From positions 1 to 54,786 of the IMG/VR virus record IMGVR_UViG_3300036826_000065: DNA of 54,786 nucleotides; one strand, 5' to 3'. Position numbers and translations under genes: made by a program. Below the pieces are notes generated by a model, which saw nothing but the letters and a program-made list of their open reading frames with translations, was not told the DNA's origin and did not search any database. Origin of the DNA: a virus. How positions within the stretch are numbered: the stretch's first letter is position 1; every line of letters begins with the position of its first letter. Shown piece after piece: positions 17,876 through 25,551 of the stretch.

Positions 17876-18988
17876 TTACAGCGCCAGGATGGCGTCCTTA
17901 TCGGTCGTCGCGGAGAACGTGACATAGGCGCCGGTCGTGGGCTTCAGCGGCGTCACCGTGCAATTGACGGTAACGATGCCGTCGGCCTCGCCGTTGGTCA
18001 CTGCGCTGAAAACCGCACGCGGGAAGTTGACCGTGAACTTATGCGTGTCCGGTCCCGCGCCGATGATCGCGCCGGTCACCGTGACAGTCACCGGCCCTTC
18101 GGTCTGCGGTGAAGACACGAGAGCGTTGTACTCTGCGGAGCCCTTGGATGCGCGAGCGACGAACGTTAACGCGCACTCGCGATCTCCGTACTCCATGCGC
18201 CCGCGCACGGCGTAACCCTGGTAAGTACCGCTACCTGGGAAGTAACCGCTGGGCAGACGCACGTTGTTGTTCCAGCGAAGCTCCAGCGAGATGAAGCTCT
18301 GCTGGAGCACGTAGTCGATGCCGACAATGCTGATCGTTGCGCTCGCCGCGTTGAGAAAGTTTTCCTTGGTCACTGGAGGCCAGGGCGTGATAGCCGAAGG
18401 CGATGCCATCTTGCCGGTCCCCACGCAGTTGACGCTGATGGTGCAGTTGGCGCGTCCTGGGCCACTCTGCATCGTGAGCGTCCAGTCGTTGACGACGAAG
18501 CCGATACCGGCGCGATCAATGACGGAGTCCGGCGGCGTGCGGATCTGCTCCGCGAAGGTGAACGGCGGCAAGTTGATGCACTGCACGACCGGGTCGCTGG
18601 GAGTCGCCGCATAAGTGAAGCCGGTGCCCGCCGCTGTCTTAGTCGCATTGCCGGTCGTAAAGCAGAACAACCACGCCATGAACTGCGACGAGACATACTT
18701 CTCGATGGTCACGGCGGCGTCGATGTTAGAAGGGAAAGTCTGCGTCGGAAACTCGTCGCCCTTACCGATATCCATCGCATCGGTTTCGTTAATCGGGTTG
18801 ACGACCATCAACGCCGGGTTGGTCTTAGTAAGTGACCAGACCTCCGCTGGCAGGTTCTCGGTTTGAACGGCGGATTGCGGCTTGAAGCCGAAGGCGATTT
18901 TCGTCTCGCGCACATTGGCGGGACAACTGGTCGGTCCCGCCATCGGCGTCACGGTATCAACGGGTGGATCTACAACGGTTGTGCCCAT
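17876..18988 (-). CDS. Major tail tube protein
   Basis: A 370-aa beta-rich protein located between the tail terminator-like gene and the tail chaperone pair, the expected position of the tube subunit. The C-terminal 90 residues (from about PVTVTVTGAIIG) look like an added immunoglobulin-like domain, as seen in lambda gpV, and there are many alternating hydrophobic strands (ATISIVGIDYVLQQSFISLELRW is one). Length is above the 200-250 of minimal tube proteins, consistent with the extra domain. Assignment rests on order and composition. Confidence 0.8.
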   Translation of the reverse strand: MGTTVVDPPVDTVTPMAGPTSCPANVRETKIAFGFKPQSAVQTENLPAEVWSLTKTNPALMVVNPINETDAMDIGKGDEFPTQTFPSNIDAAVTIEKYVSSQFMAWLFCFTTGNATKTAAGTGFTYAATPSDPVVQCINLPPFTFAEQIRTPPDSVIDRAGIGFVVNDWTLTMQSGPGRANCTISVNCVGTGKMASPSAITPWPPVTKENFLNAASATISIVGIDYVLQQSFISLELRWNNNVRLPSGYFPGSGTYQGYAVRGRMEYGDRECALTFVARASKGSAEYNALVSSPQTEGPVTVTVTGAIIGAGPDTHKFTVNFPRAVFSAVTNGEADGIVTVNCTVTPLKPTTGAYVTFSATTDKDAILAL

Positions 18989-18991
18989 GTG

Positions 18992-19447
18992 TTACGCATC
19001 TCCTGATTCTTTGATTTCAGTTCGTATGTAGAGGTAATCGATTCCCTCTGTATCCTGCGTCCAACCCAGTTCCTTGAGAGTCGCCGGTAAGACGCCGTCC
19101 ATGACCGGGCAATACCGCCAGCGCAACCCGTCGCCCGGTACGGGAATGCCGTTCACGATGAGATCTCCGATATCCAGCGGGCTTGCGCCCTTGTCGGCGC
19201 GGACGAACATCATCAGCGTGTGCAGCCACGCCTCCATCTCGCCTTCGGTGATAGTGGTGTCGTCCCAATAGACCATCACGGTCCCTGGGGCTTGCTGGTA
19301 GATCGCCCGCGCACGGGAATTCATCATCGGGTTTTCGTCCACGTACCCGAAGATATTGGTGGCGTCGTTCTTCAGAGCCGCCACTAATGGCGGAATCTTC
19401 TGGAGCGTGCTCACTACCGCATTAATAAGGCTTCGCCTGGACACCAC
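18992..19447 (-). CDS. Tail terminator-like protein (gpU-like)
   Basis: A 151-aa protein directly before the major tail protein, overlapping the upstream gene by 26 nt. Alternating strands and helices (VMVYWDDTTITEGEMEAWLH, MMFVRADKG) and length fit tail terminators, which cap the tail tube and join it to the head. The annotated start is GTG 19447 without an obvious ribosome site, so the true start may lie a few codons inside. Role inferred from gene order. Confidence 0.65.
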   Translation of the reverse strand: MVSRRSLINAVVSTLQKIPPLVAALKNDATNIFGYVDENPMMNSRARAIYQQAPGTVMVYWDDTTITEGEMEAWLHTLMMFVRADKGASPLDIGDLIVNGIPVPGDGLRWRYCPVMDGVLPATLKELGWTQDTEGIDYLYIRTEIKESGDA

Positions 19448-19916
19448 TTAGCTGCACCCATGCATGCTTTAAATAGATTCCGTACTGCTCGTTCGCCGCC
19501 GTGAACACTTCCACCTGATCGCTTGCCGCGAAGCCGATCATCTCCGCGTAGCCCTGGGCGCGGCGAGCGTGATCTCGAGCCGTTTTGCTCGTGTTCTCGG
19601 CGCGGATGGTATTCTGCGCGGCCTTGCGCAGCCCGAAGTTCTTGATCAGAAGTCCGGTCATCTTGTTGTCGCGCACCGGCCTCACGTGGAACTTTTTCTG
19701 CTTGATGATGGCGTACCTGGGCGTAAGCTTCGGCGCCGGATTGCCGTAAGCGTCTACGGCCTTCGACCAGCGTTCAAACTGCTTCGCCACCATCGAATCA
19801 CCGATGGTCTTGAGTTGCGGGTCGCTCAGATTCGGTTGTTTGAACCGGCCTCCGCGCACGCGCACCTTGACGTAGTTGCGATAGCTGCTGGCCGCTTCCC
19901 CGAAGTCGAAGGGCAT
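19422..19916 (-). CDS. Tail completion / head-tail joining protein (gpZ- or gp10-like)
   Basis: A 164-aa basic protein starting at ATG 19916, which overlaps the preceding stop by one base (TGATG). It has the helix- and basic-rich character of lambda gpZ and HK97 gp10 proteins (AKQFERWSKAV, TARDHARRAQGYAEM) followed by strands near the C-terminus (QVEVFTAANEQYGIYLKHAW). The position between connector and tail terminator genes fits. The frame is open much further upstream, but that part lies over other genes and is not coding. Confidence 0.72.
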   Translation of the reverse strand: MPFDFGEAASSYRNYVKVRVRGGRFKQPNLSDPQLKTIGDSMVAKQFERWSKAVDAYGNPAPKLTPRYAIIKQKKFHVRPVRDNKMTGLLIKNFGLRKAAQNTIRAENTSKTARDHARRAQGYAEMIGFAASDQVEVFTAANEQYGIYLKHAWVQLSGVQAKPY

Positions 19917-20230
19917 CAGCCTCTCTCCTGAAGCACGACGCTGGTATAGCCGATGATGAATTCGTTCACACGCACCACGTCGAACTCGACGCCATCGTTG
20001 AACACCGCATCGCCACGCTCCGGCACGCTGGGCAGGTCCGTATTCTGAATCCACAAATGCGAATAGCGCCCAGGCGATTGATCCTCGTCCTCGGCGCCGT
20101 CTTTCCAAATGGCTCTGATCGTGAATCCCGGCGAGTTTCCGCCGATGCGGTATTCGACCTCTTGCCCGAACACCGGCAAGAGCGCCGCCCATAGTTCCGG
20201 CGCGAAGAACGCATTGAACGCCGTCGCCAA
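19916..20230 (-). CDS. Head-tail connector / stopper-like protein
   Basis: A 104-aa beta-rich protein (VEYRIGGNSPGFTIRAIW; GDAVFNDGVEFDVVRV; TSVVLQERG) resembling small head-tail joining proteins such as lambda FII. It begins at TTG 20230, with AGGAGG six bases upstream; no ATG is available. It follows the major capsid gene after a 105-bp spacer that contains a strong hairpin. Confidence 0.72.
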   Translation of the reverse strand: MATAFNAFFAPELWAALLPVFGQEVEYRIGGNSPGFTIRAIWKDGAEDEDQSPGRYSHLWIQNTDLPSVPERGDAVFNDGVEFDVVRVNEFIIGYTSVVLQERG

Positions 20231-20247
20231 ACTGTTCCTCCTTCCCT

Positions 20248-20293
20248 GCGCGATTCCCCGGAGGAAACTGGCTGGGCTCTCCGGGGAATGCGC
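20248..20293 (-). other. Strong RNA hairpin after the major capsid gene
   Basis: ATTCCCCGGAG (20253-20263) pairs perfectly with 20279-20289, and flanking GCGC arms extend the stem after a one-base bulge. No U-tract follows, so an mRNA-stabilising or processing element is more likely than an intrinsic terminator. Confidence 0.65.
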
Positions 20294-20335
20294 TGGATTT
20301 GACCCACGACTCCGGCGATGGAGCCGCGAGCAAAA

Positions 20336-21358
20336 CTAAAGCACCTTCGCCTTGAAACTCGCGTTCGGGCGATAGGGCACGACCAGCGGCGCGGATTGCA
20401 GCATGACGAACCGCACCGAAGGATCTTCCTCGATCCAACTCTTGACGAAATACTGGACCGCTTGCAGACCGGCCTGTTCGTCGCGCACGGCGCCATAAGC
20501 TTGCACGCCTTCGATTGCGGACGAAGTCAGCACGCACGTCTGCGCGGGGAAAATGGGTTTCTCCACGCCGTCGGCGGGATCTACATACCAACCGGCGTAG
20601 ACAAAAATGTTGAAGCCGTCGATGGTTCCCTGGTACACGCCGCCTTCGGTGATCTGCGCATCCTGGGTCATGGTCGGCATGTTTTGATAGACCCGCTGCA
20701 ATGTCAGCCGGTCTTTCACGTTCGGATGGTTGCGGAAGACTTTCCAGACGTCCACGCCCATGATCACGTCGGTAACTTGCACGCCCGTGCTCTGCAAAAC
20801 GATCTGCGACCAATCCTGCAAGTCATCGAGCGGAAAGCCGGTAGTGACTGACCATAGAGTAGAGGCCACGATGGTGTTACCGGCGGCGCGTCCGAAGTCC
20901 AATACGACGGTCGGGTACTTATCGCCAGTGATAGTGGACTTACCTGTCACCAATACCTCTGACGCCATCACTTCCATGCGGCGCCGCACCATGTCCACTT
21001 GGTCTTGCAGGTCGCGGGCGATGAGTTGCCGTAGCCGGTCGCCGGGAGTCATCGTACCGCCGATCTGCTCGCCGGGTCCGCGCTTCAGCGGGCGATTCAT
21101 ATCGAACACCCTTTTGTCCTTCACATACGCGGGCCGGAACGTTGCGGTTTTAAAGTTCAGCGAAGCTACAATCTGACCTTCGACTAATGGACTTACAAAC
21201 GGACTGATGCGCCGCTTGCCGTCGAGTGTGTCGAAGTGAATGTCTTCGCTGGTTTCGGTTTGCACCGTGCCGAAGTATCTGTCGATCAGAAACTGTGGGT
21301 TGCCCAGCAAGGAGGCGACGACCCTTGTCAGCACGTCTGTCGAAAAAAGATCTGCCAT
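20336..21358 (-). CDS. Major capsid protein (lambda gpE family)
   Basis: A 340-aa protein matching the lambda gpE-type capsid family in length and sequence character: N-terminal MADLFSTDVLTRVVASLL, then the conserved DTLDGKRRISPFVSPLVEG region, the GPGEQIGGTMTPGDR loop, ARDLQDQVDMVRRRMEVMASE helix, VIMGVDVWKVFRNHP, and a C-terminal region ending in strands. It assembles the icosahedral shell and is preceded by the decoration protein gene as in lambda (D then E). AGGAG lies 7 nt before the ATG. Hairpins lie in the spacers on both sides (21395-21433 and 20248-20293). Confidence 0.94.
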   Translation of the reverse strand: MADLFSTDVLTRVVASLLGNPQFLIDRYFGTVQTETSEDIHFDTLDGKRRISPFVSPLVEGQIVASLNFKTATFRPAYVKDKRVFDMNRPLKRGPGEQIGGTMTPGDRLRQLIARDLQDQVDMVRRRMEVMASEVLVTGKSTITGDKYPTVVLDFGRAAGNTIVASTLWSVTTGFPLDDLQDWSQIVLQSTGVQVTDVIMGVDVWKVFRNHPNVKDRLTLQRVYQNMPTMTQDAQITEGGVYQGTIDGFNIFVYAGWYVDPADGVEKPIFPAQTCVLTSSAIEGVQAYGAVRDEQAGLQAVQYFVKSWIEEDPSVRFVMLQSAPLVVPYRPNASFKAKVL

Positions 21359-21394
21359 TCTGTTGCTCCTGAAATGTCCAAACTTTGTAATCCC

Positions 21395-21433
21395 GCCGCT
21401 TCCTGCGACTCATCGCCTAGCCGCAGGAACGGC
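21395..21433 (-). other. Strong RNA hairpin before the major capsid gene
   Basis: TTCCTGCG (21400-21407) pairs with CGCAGGAA (21422-21429), extended by GCCG/CGGC with a one-base bulge. It fills the 87-bp spacer between decoration and capsid genes. Candidate 5' stabiliser or processing site for the capsid message. Confidence 0.6.
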
Positions 21434-21445
21434 TAAAAGGTCCAC

Positions 21446-22090
21446 CTACGGCGTCGTCGGTGGAGGCGTCGTCGGCGCAGCCGGTTCAGGCGGCGGCACG
21501 TCCGCGAGTTCGGGATGCAATGCTCGCTCTTCGGCGGTCAGGTAACCCAACAGAGAATCGCTGGGCGGCACTGCCGGTGGAGGCGGCGGTTCGGTGGCGG
21601 CGGCTGCGGCGGTGTCCTCTGCGGCCTTGAGCGCGGCGCGGTTCGCATCGAGTTGGGCTTTGGCTTGCGCCGCCTCGGCGTCCATCGGAGCGCTCTTGAC
21701 CAGCGTGCCGTCGGTGTACACGACCGACTCGATGAGGATGGAGAAGTTGCGAAGTGCGTCTGCCACGGCGCCATGCCCCAATGCAGCGGGCCATACCACT
21801 GCGGCTGCGGAGAACTTACCGCTGAGATACACGGTCGCGGCGACAGTGGCGGTAGTGGCGTCAATGTCGTTGACCAGGATTGCATTGCAGTCGGCGGCGG
21901 CTGCGGGAAGTGTGATGGCGCCGGTCGCTGGATCGATCTTGACGATGGTCCCGCGAAGCAGGACGCCGATGCCGGAAGCCACCGTGCCGCTCCGCGATAC
22001 GACGTCGTCGCCGTCGGTCAACAACGGCAAGTAAGAGAATGGCGTCGTCGAGAACATGGCCTGAGCCATGGGATTTGCTACTGCTGGCAT
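21446..22090 (-). CDS. Head decoration protein (gpD-like) with proline-rich tail
   Basis: A 214-aa protein. Residues 1-125 match the lambda gpD-like decoration family (GVLLRGTIVKIDPATGAITLP; NAILVNDIDATTATVAATVYLSGKF), which trimerises on the capsid surface and stabilises it. Residues 130-160 form an Ala-rich helix and the last 45 residues are a Pro/Ala/Thr-rich linker, absent from gpD (110 aa), which might display on the capsid exterior. It lies between the protease and the capsid gene, exactly the lambda order. Confidence 0.88.
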   Translation of the reverse strand: MPAVANPMAQAMFSTTPFSYLPLLTDGDDVVSRSGTVASGIGVLLRGTIVKIDPATGAITLPAAAADCNAILVNDIDATTATVAATVYLSGKFSAAAVVWPAALGHGAVADALRNFSILIESVVYTDGTLVKSAPMDAEAAQAKAQLDANRAALKAAEDTAAAAATEPPPPPAVPPSDSLLGYLTAEERALHPELADVPPPEPAAPTTPPPTTP

Positions 22091-22107
22091 GCTCGTTTAG
22101 CTCCTTT

Positions 22108-22497
22108 CTATGCGACCCGCCGGTCCTTCGGAACGAACCGCAGGATCGAGGCCGCTTCGGTTTCCGCACTGTCACCCAGCCCCGCGTCGGCGGATGTTCC
22201 GACCTTCGGATTGGGCACTTGACTCATGGCGTGTTCCAGCCGGTTCGTCGGCGCCGGAGCAACCGGAACCGCGAGCGGCGCGGAGGCGAGAACCTTGCGT
22301 GCGGCGTCGGGCTCAAGATCAGTCTCCAGGGCCAGCGTGCGGGCGAGTTGCTCGCGTCCGTTGGCTTCCTGACACGTGAGAATGGCTGCGATCCGCACTC
22401 GTTGATCGACCGGGGATGCAGCCGCCGGGACCGGCGCAGGAGCCGGTGGCGTCGTAGCGGGCGGTGTCGTCCCGCCAGTGGCGATTGGATCATTCAT
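22108..22497 (-). CDS. Probable internal start for a separate scaffold protein (Nu3-like)
   Basis: Inside the protease gene, ATG 22497 (MNDPIATGG) begins exactly at the junction between the protease domain and the Pro/Ala-rich scaffold domain and has GGAG 9 nt upstream. In lambda the scaffold Nu3 is translated from an internal start within C. A 129-aa scaffold would result. This is inference from placement and ribosome site. Confidence 0.5.
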   Translation of the reverse strand: MNDPIATGGTTPPATTPPAPAPVPAAASPVDQRVRIAAILTCQEANGREQLARTLALETDLEPDAARKVLASAPLAVPVAPAPTNRLEHAMSQVPNPKVGTSADAGLGDSAETEAASILRFVPKDRRVA

Positions 22498-23403
22498 CGT
22501 TGTTTGCTCCGTTGTTGAGGCGGCTGACGCCGCTGGTCGTAAGAGGTTGTCTATGGTGACCGGGTTGCCCAACTCGTTCATCAGCGATTCAAAGTTGGAC
22601 ACAGAGTCGGCCATACCGGCGGCGACGGCTTGGCGTGCGATCATGACGCCGCCGCGACCGTAGTTCTGCGTGACGTTCTCCGCTGTCGTGCCGCGAAACG
22701 CAGCCACGCGGGAAACGAAGATTTCGGCAAGGGAGTCCGCGATAGCGAGAAGCTGGGCTCTTCCCTCATCGGTCCCGGCGTCAGCCCGCTTTAACGGGGA
22801 AACAGTGCTGACGATCTCGTACCGCTTGACTCCCCGCTTTTCCTGAGCCGCCCTATTATCCATGACGGTCACTACCACGCCGATGGAGCCCAGGAAGCTT
22901 GACTCGTTGGACACGATGCGCGAGGCCGCGCTGGCGATCCAGTAAGCGCCGCTGGCGGCGAGCCCGTCCACGTAAGCCGTCACCGGCTTGATGGCGGCGC
23001 CAGCCCGCACCATGTCGGCAAGCTCGCTCACGCCGTCTACCTGACCGCCGGGAGAGTTGACGTTCAGGACGATCTGCTGGACCGCAGAGTTCTCAATCGC
23101 CGCCTGGAAGTTCTGCGCGAGCGTCTCAATCGCCGTCGCGCCGGAGATCCTGGTGAAGATATCGGCGTATCTAAAAATCGGGCCGGTCACGTCGATAACT
23201 GCGATGCTTCCGCGCATCGTGACGTCGCCGCCGGTATTCTCTAGCGGCTGGCCCAGCTTCGCCGCGACGGCCTCCAGGTCGATCTCGCGACCGTCCATGT
23301 GGCGTTCGACGATATCCATGATGGTGGTCATCGAGCGGTCGGTGATAGCCCATGGCCTTTCCTGAATCGCTTGGAGCACGCGGAATAGCGGATGCCCTGG
23401 CAT
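22108..23403 (-). CDS. Head maturation protease with C-terminal scaffold region (S49 family, gpC-like)
   Basis: A 431-aa protein. Residues 60-290 are an S49/SppA-type serine protease: NVNSPGGQVDG (115-125), the nucleophile in GLAASGAYW (Ser151), and a downstream lysine in the VSPLKRADAG segment (Lys205) as likely general base. The last 130 residues are Pro/Ala-rich then helical and fit a scaffold domain as in lambda gpC/Nu3. The protease cleaves portal and scaffold during prohead maturation. AAGGAG lies 5 nt before the ATG. An internal start at 22497 could produce the scaffold alone. Confidence 0.9.
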   Translation of the reverse strand: MPGHPLFRVLQAIQERPWAITDRSMTTIMDIVERHMDGREIDLEAVAAKLGQPLENTGGDVTMRGSIAVIDVTGPIFRYADIFTRISGATAIETLAQNFQAAIENSAVQQIVLNVNSPGGQVDGVSELADMVRAGAAIKPVTAYVDGLAASGAYWIASAASRIVSNESSFLGSIGVVVTVMDNRAAQEKRGVKRYEIVSTVSPLKRADAGTDEGRAQLLAIADSLAEIFVSRVAAFRGTTAENVTQNYGRGGVMIARQAVAAGMADSVSNFESLMNELGNPVTIDNLLRPAASAASTTEQTTMNDPIATGGTTPPATTPPAPAPVPAAASPVDQRVRIAAILTCQEANGREQLARTLALETDLEPDAARKVLASAPLAVPVAPAPTNRLEHAMSQVPNPKVGTSADAGLGDSAETEAASILRFVPKDRRVA

Positions 23404-23405
23404 AG

Positions 23406-24980
23406 TTACTCCTTCTGCCTGACCGGCGTAACTGTGGGCTCTGCTGGCGAGCCGACCGGCGCGGGCGGCGGCGGTTCGACATACAGTCCCAACTGCTTCA
23501 GCCGCTCGCGTTCAATCGCGGCTTGTTCCAGCACTTCCATCCAGTCATCGCCCTGTTCGGCGCACTCTTTCTCCAGCGTGGAAGTCATGGACGCCATGCG
23601 AAGCTGACTCGCCTCCGCTTCCTTCATCGGATCGACATAGCCCCTGCCTGGGCCGATCCATTTGGCGCGTTCGTAGAGCGGGCGCAGGTCGTAGTAACCC
23701 GGCGCGTCGATGAGTCCCGCGTTCACGGCTTCCTCCAGCCAGAGGCAGTACACCGGCTGCAACCAATAGCTCGCCAGGAACATCCTGCGCGACATGAAAT
23801 AGCGCCATGCCTCGTTCAGTGCGGCGCGAGCGCTGGAGTAGTTCGTCTTACTGAAATCCTTGATCGCGAGTTCATACGGCATGCCCAGGGCGACACCGAT
23901 CTGCCGCTGCACCGCTTCGACGAAGTTGTTGTACTGCGGCGCCGGTCGCGTGGGCGTGAAGGGAGTGAGTTTGTCTCCTGGGTAGAGCGGAATGATGGCG
24001 CCGCCTTCCAGTTGCACGCGCCACTGGTTCTTATTCTGCAAATAGGCGTTCGGATCGCCGCCCATCAGCTCGTGGATGGCTTGTGGATCGAGCGGCGTCT
24101 CGATGACGCCCGCGACCAGGGAGTTCACGATAGCCGACTGCAACTCGGTTCTCTGGTAGCTGTCCAGCATGCGGAACTGCTCGATGACGGAGGAGAGGAC
24201 CGGCTTGCCGCGAGTCTGATCGACGCGATCCGTCGCGAGCACGTGGATCACGCGCTTCCGTCCCCACTCGGTTTCCGCCGGTATCGCTTGCCAGGGACCG
24301 ACCACGTTGACCCAGCCGGTAATCACCATCCAGTCCTGCATGACGCGCACGTAGTAGGTGAGCGGCTTGCCGTAGTCGTCCATCTCGATGCCGCCCCGAA
24401 GCTTCAAGGTCGGCGGCGTGAAGTTGGGGTTGCTGAGACGATCTACTTCGATCAACTGCAAACACGTGCGGAACGGCGTGTCGCCACGCTCCAGCCAGAG
24501 AGGCAACGCCAGCGCTTCGCCGGACTCGATGCACGACCGATAGACCAGCGACGTCAGGTAGTGGAAGTTGAACCGGCCAGCGGCGTCACACGCCGTCGTA
24601 TCGGCCCAGGTGCGCCAGAGTGACTCGACTTGCTGCGACCAGTCTTCCGCCCAGGCGATGTCGCGTCCCAGGGCGCGGTAATCGGGATAGCACGCGAGCC
24701 GCAGCCCGATGCCGACCACGTTGTCCACCAGTGTCTGGAACGCGCCGCTGGTGACGCCGTTGTTCCTCGCCAGATCGCGGGACCGCGCCACCAGCATGTC
24801 CTGGTCCGGCAAAAGCTCCGCGTCCGCCATGGCGCGGAACGGCAACCAGTTCGCGAGTTGCTTGCGCCAGCGGGAAGCTCCGGCATAGGGCCTCTCGGTG
24901 GACAGGTCGGCAGTCGCGCCATTAGCCCCGCCACGAGGCTTCCAGAGGCTCTGGAGCCACTTTACCGGCGAGGCCGTCAC
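23406..24980 (-). CDS. Portal protein (lambda gpB family)
   Basis: A 524-aa portal protein, which forms the dodecameric DNA channel at one capsid vertex. Typical gpB-family features: an early RSRDLARNNGVTSGAFQTLVDNVVG segment, RCIESGEA-like YRSCIESGEALALP, the HVLATDRVDQTRGKPVLSS region, and SSARAALNEAWRYFMSRR towards the C-terminus. I place the start at GTG 24980, which overlaps the preceding stop as GTGA and has GGAGG 7 nt upstream; the open frame extends a further 25 codons without support. Its stop is 3 bases before the protease start. Gene order portal-protease-decoration-capsid equals lambda B-C-D-E. Confidence 0.93.
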   Translation of the reverse strand: MTASPVKWLQSLWKPRGGANGATADLSTERPYAGASRWRKQLANWLPFRAMADAELLPDQDMLVARSRDLARNNGVTSGAFQTLVDNVVGIGLRLACYPDYRALGRDIAWAEDWSQQVESLWRTWADTTACDAAGRFNFHYLTSLVYRSCIESGEALALPLWLERGDTPFRTCLQLIEVDRLSNPNFTPPTLKLRGGIEMDDYGKPLTYYVRVMQDWMVITGWVNVVGPWQAIPAETEWGRKRVIHVLATDRVDQTRGKPVLSSVIEQFRMLDSYQRTELQSAIVNSLVAGVIETPLDPQAIHELMGGDPNAYLQNKNQWRVQLEGGAIIPLYPGDKLTPFTPTRPAPQYNNFVEAVQRQIGVALGMPYELAIKDFSKTNYSSARAALNEAWRYFMSRRMFLASYWLQPVYCLWLEEAVNAGLIDAPGYYDLRPLYERAKWIGPGRGYVDPMKEAEASQLRMASMTSTLEKECAEQGDDWMEVLEQAAIERERLKQLGLYVEPPPPAPVGSPAEPTVTPVRQKE

Positions 24981-25252
24981 GGCATTGCCTCCATGCTGAC
25001 CGGCCTCCGGCGCGAGCGGTAGAACGCCGTGAGGTCGCCCCGCGCCAGGGCGCACTCTGCCGTGAGCTTGTCGATGTAGCGTTGCAGGTCACCGATGGCG
25101 GTCTGCGACCCCTCGTACTCGACGCGTCCCAACTGCGGCGTCTCGATGGCGGAAATATTCTGCCCGCGCATGAGCACGCCCATCTGCGCCTGGGCGTCCG
25201 CGAGTTGCTGGCACGGCAACGGAATCGGATTCGGTCTGCGGTTGCAGGGCAT
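24977..25252 (-). CDS. Head-tail joining protein (gpW-like)
   Basis: A 91-aa protein preceding the portal gene, where lambda carries W. It has a helix with AQAQMGVLMRG, a strand segment QLGRVEYEGSQ, and a helix DLQRYIDKL, the pattern of the gpW fold. It overlaps upstream and downstream genes by 1 and 4 nt. Confidence 0.7.
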   Translation of the reverse strand: MPCNRRPNPIPLPCQQLADAQAQMGVLMRGQNISAIETPQLGRVEYEGSQTAIGDLQRYIDKLTAECALARGDLTAFYRSRRRPVSMEAMP

Positions 25253-25539
25253 CAGATCAGCTTGTTGATGACCGCTTCAGTCGCGCCCTGAAGCGCGGCG
25301 TCGGTAACATCCGCCCCAGCCGCCTGGACTGCCGGGTCCATGACGACCGGCGTCTGGAGTTGCGCGGCAATCGCATCGGGCTGCTGGTACATCGACTGCG
25401 CCCAGCGCAATCTCGCGTTGTGCGCCACCACGGTCGGCTCCTCGTTCATCACCGTGGTTGCAAACTGCATCGACGCGACCTTCACGCGCCCGCGAAACGT
25501 CATATCGACCATAAGTTGCGATGATTCGGTGTAAGTCAT
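25252..25539 (-). CDS. Hypothetical virion-operon protein
   Basis: A 95-aa protein I do not recognise. It is mostly helical, with MTFRGRVKVASMQFATTVMNEEP at the start and an Ala-rich C-terminus. Ribosome site GAGG precedes ATG 25539. It lies between the short fibre gene and gpW. It might be a minor head protein; nothing decides this. Confidence 0.7.
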   Translation of the reverse strand: MTYTESSQLMVDMTFRGRVKVASMQFATTVMNEEPTVVAHNARLRWAQSMYQQPDAIAAQLQTPVVMDPAVQAAGADVTDAALQGATEAVINKLI

Positions 25540-25551
25540 CTAAGTTCCTCG

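Noticed and set aside
19917-20813. Long upstream extension of the frame encoding the tail completion protein
   Set aside because: It lies over the capsid and connector genes; only the part from ATG 19916 has protein-like sequence and a coupled start.
23523-24623. 366-codon plus-strand frame across the portal gene
   Set aside because: Antisense shadow, His/Arg/Val-rich, no ribosome site.
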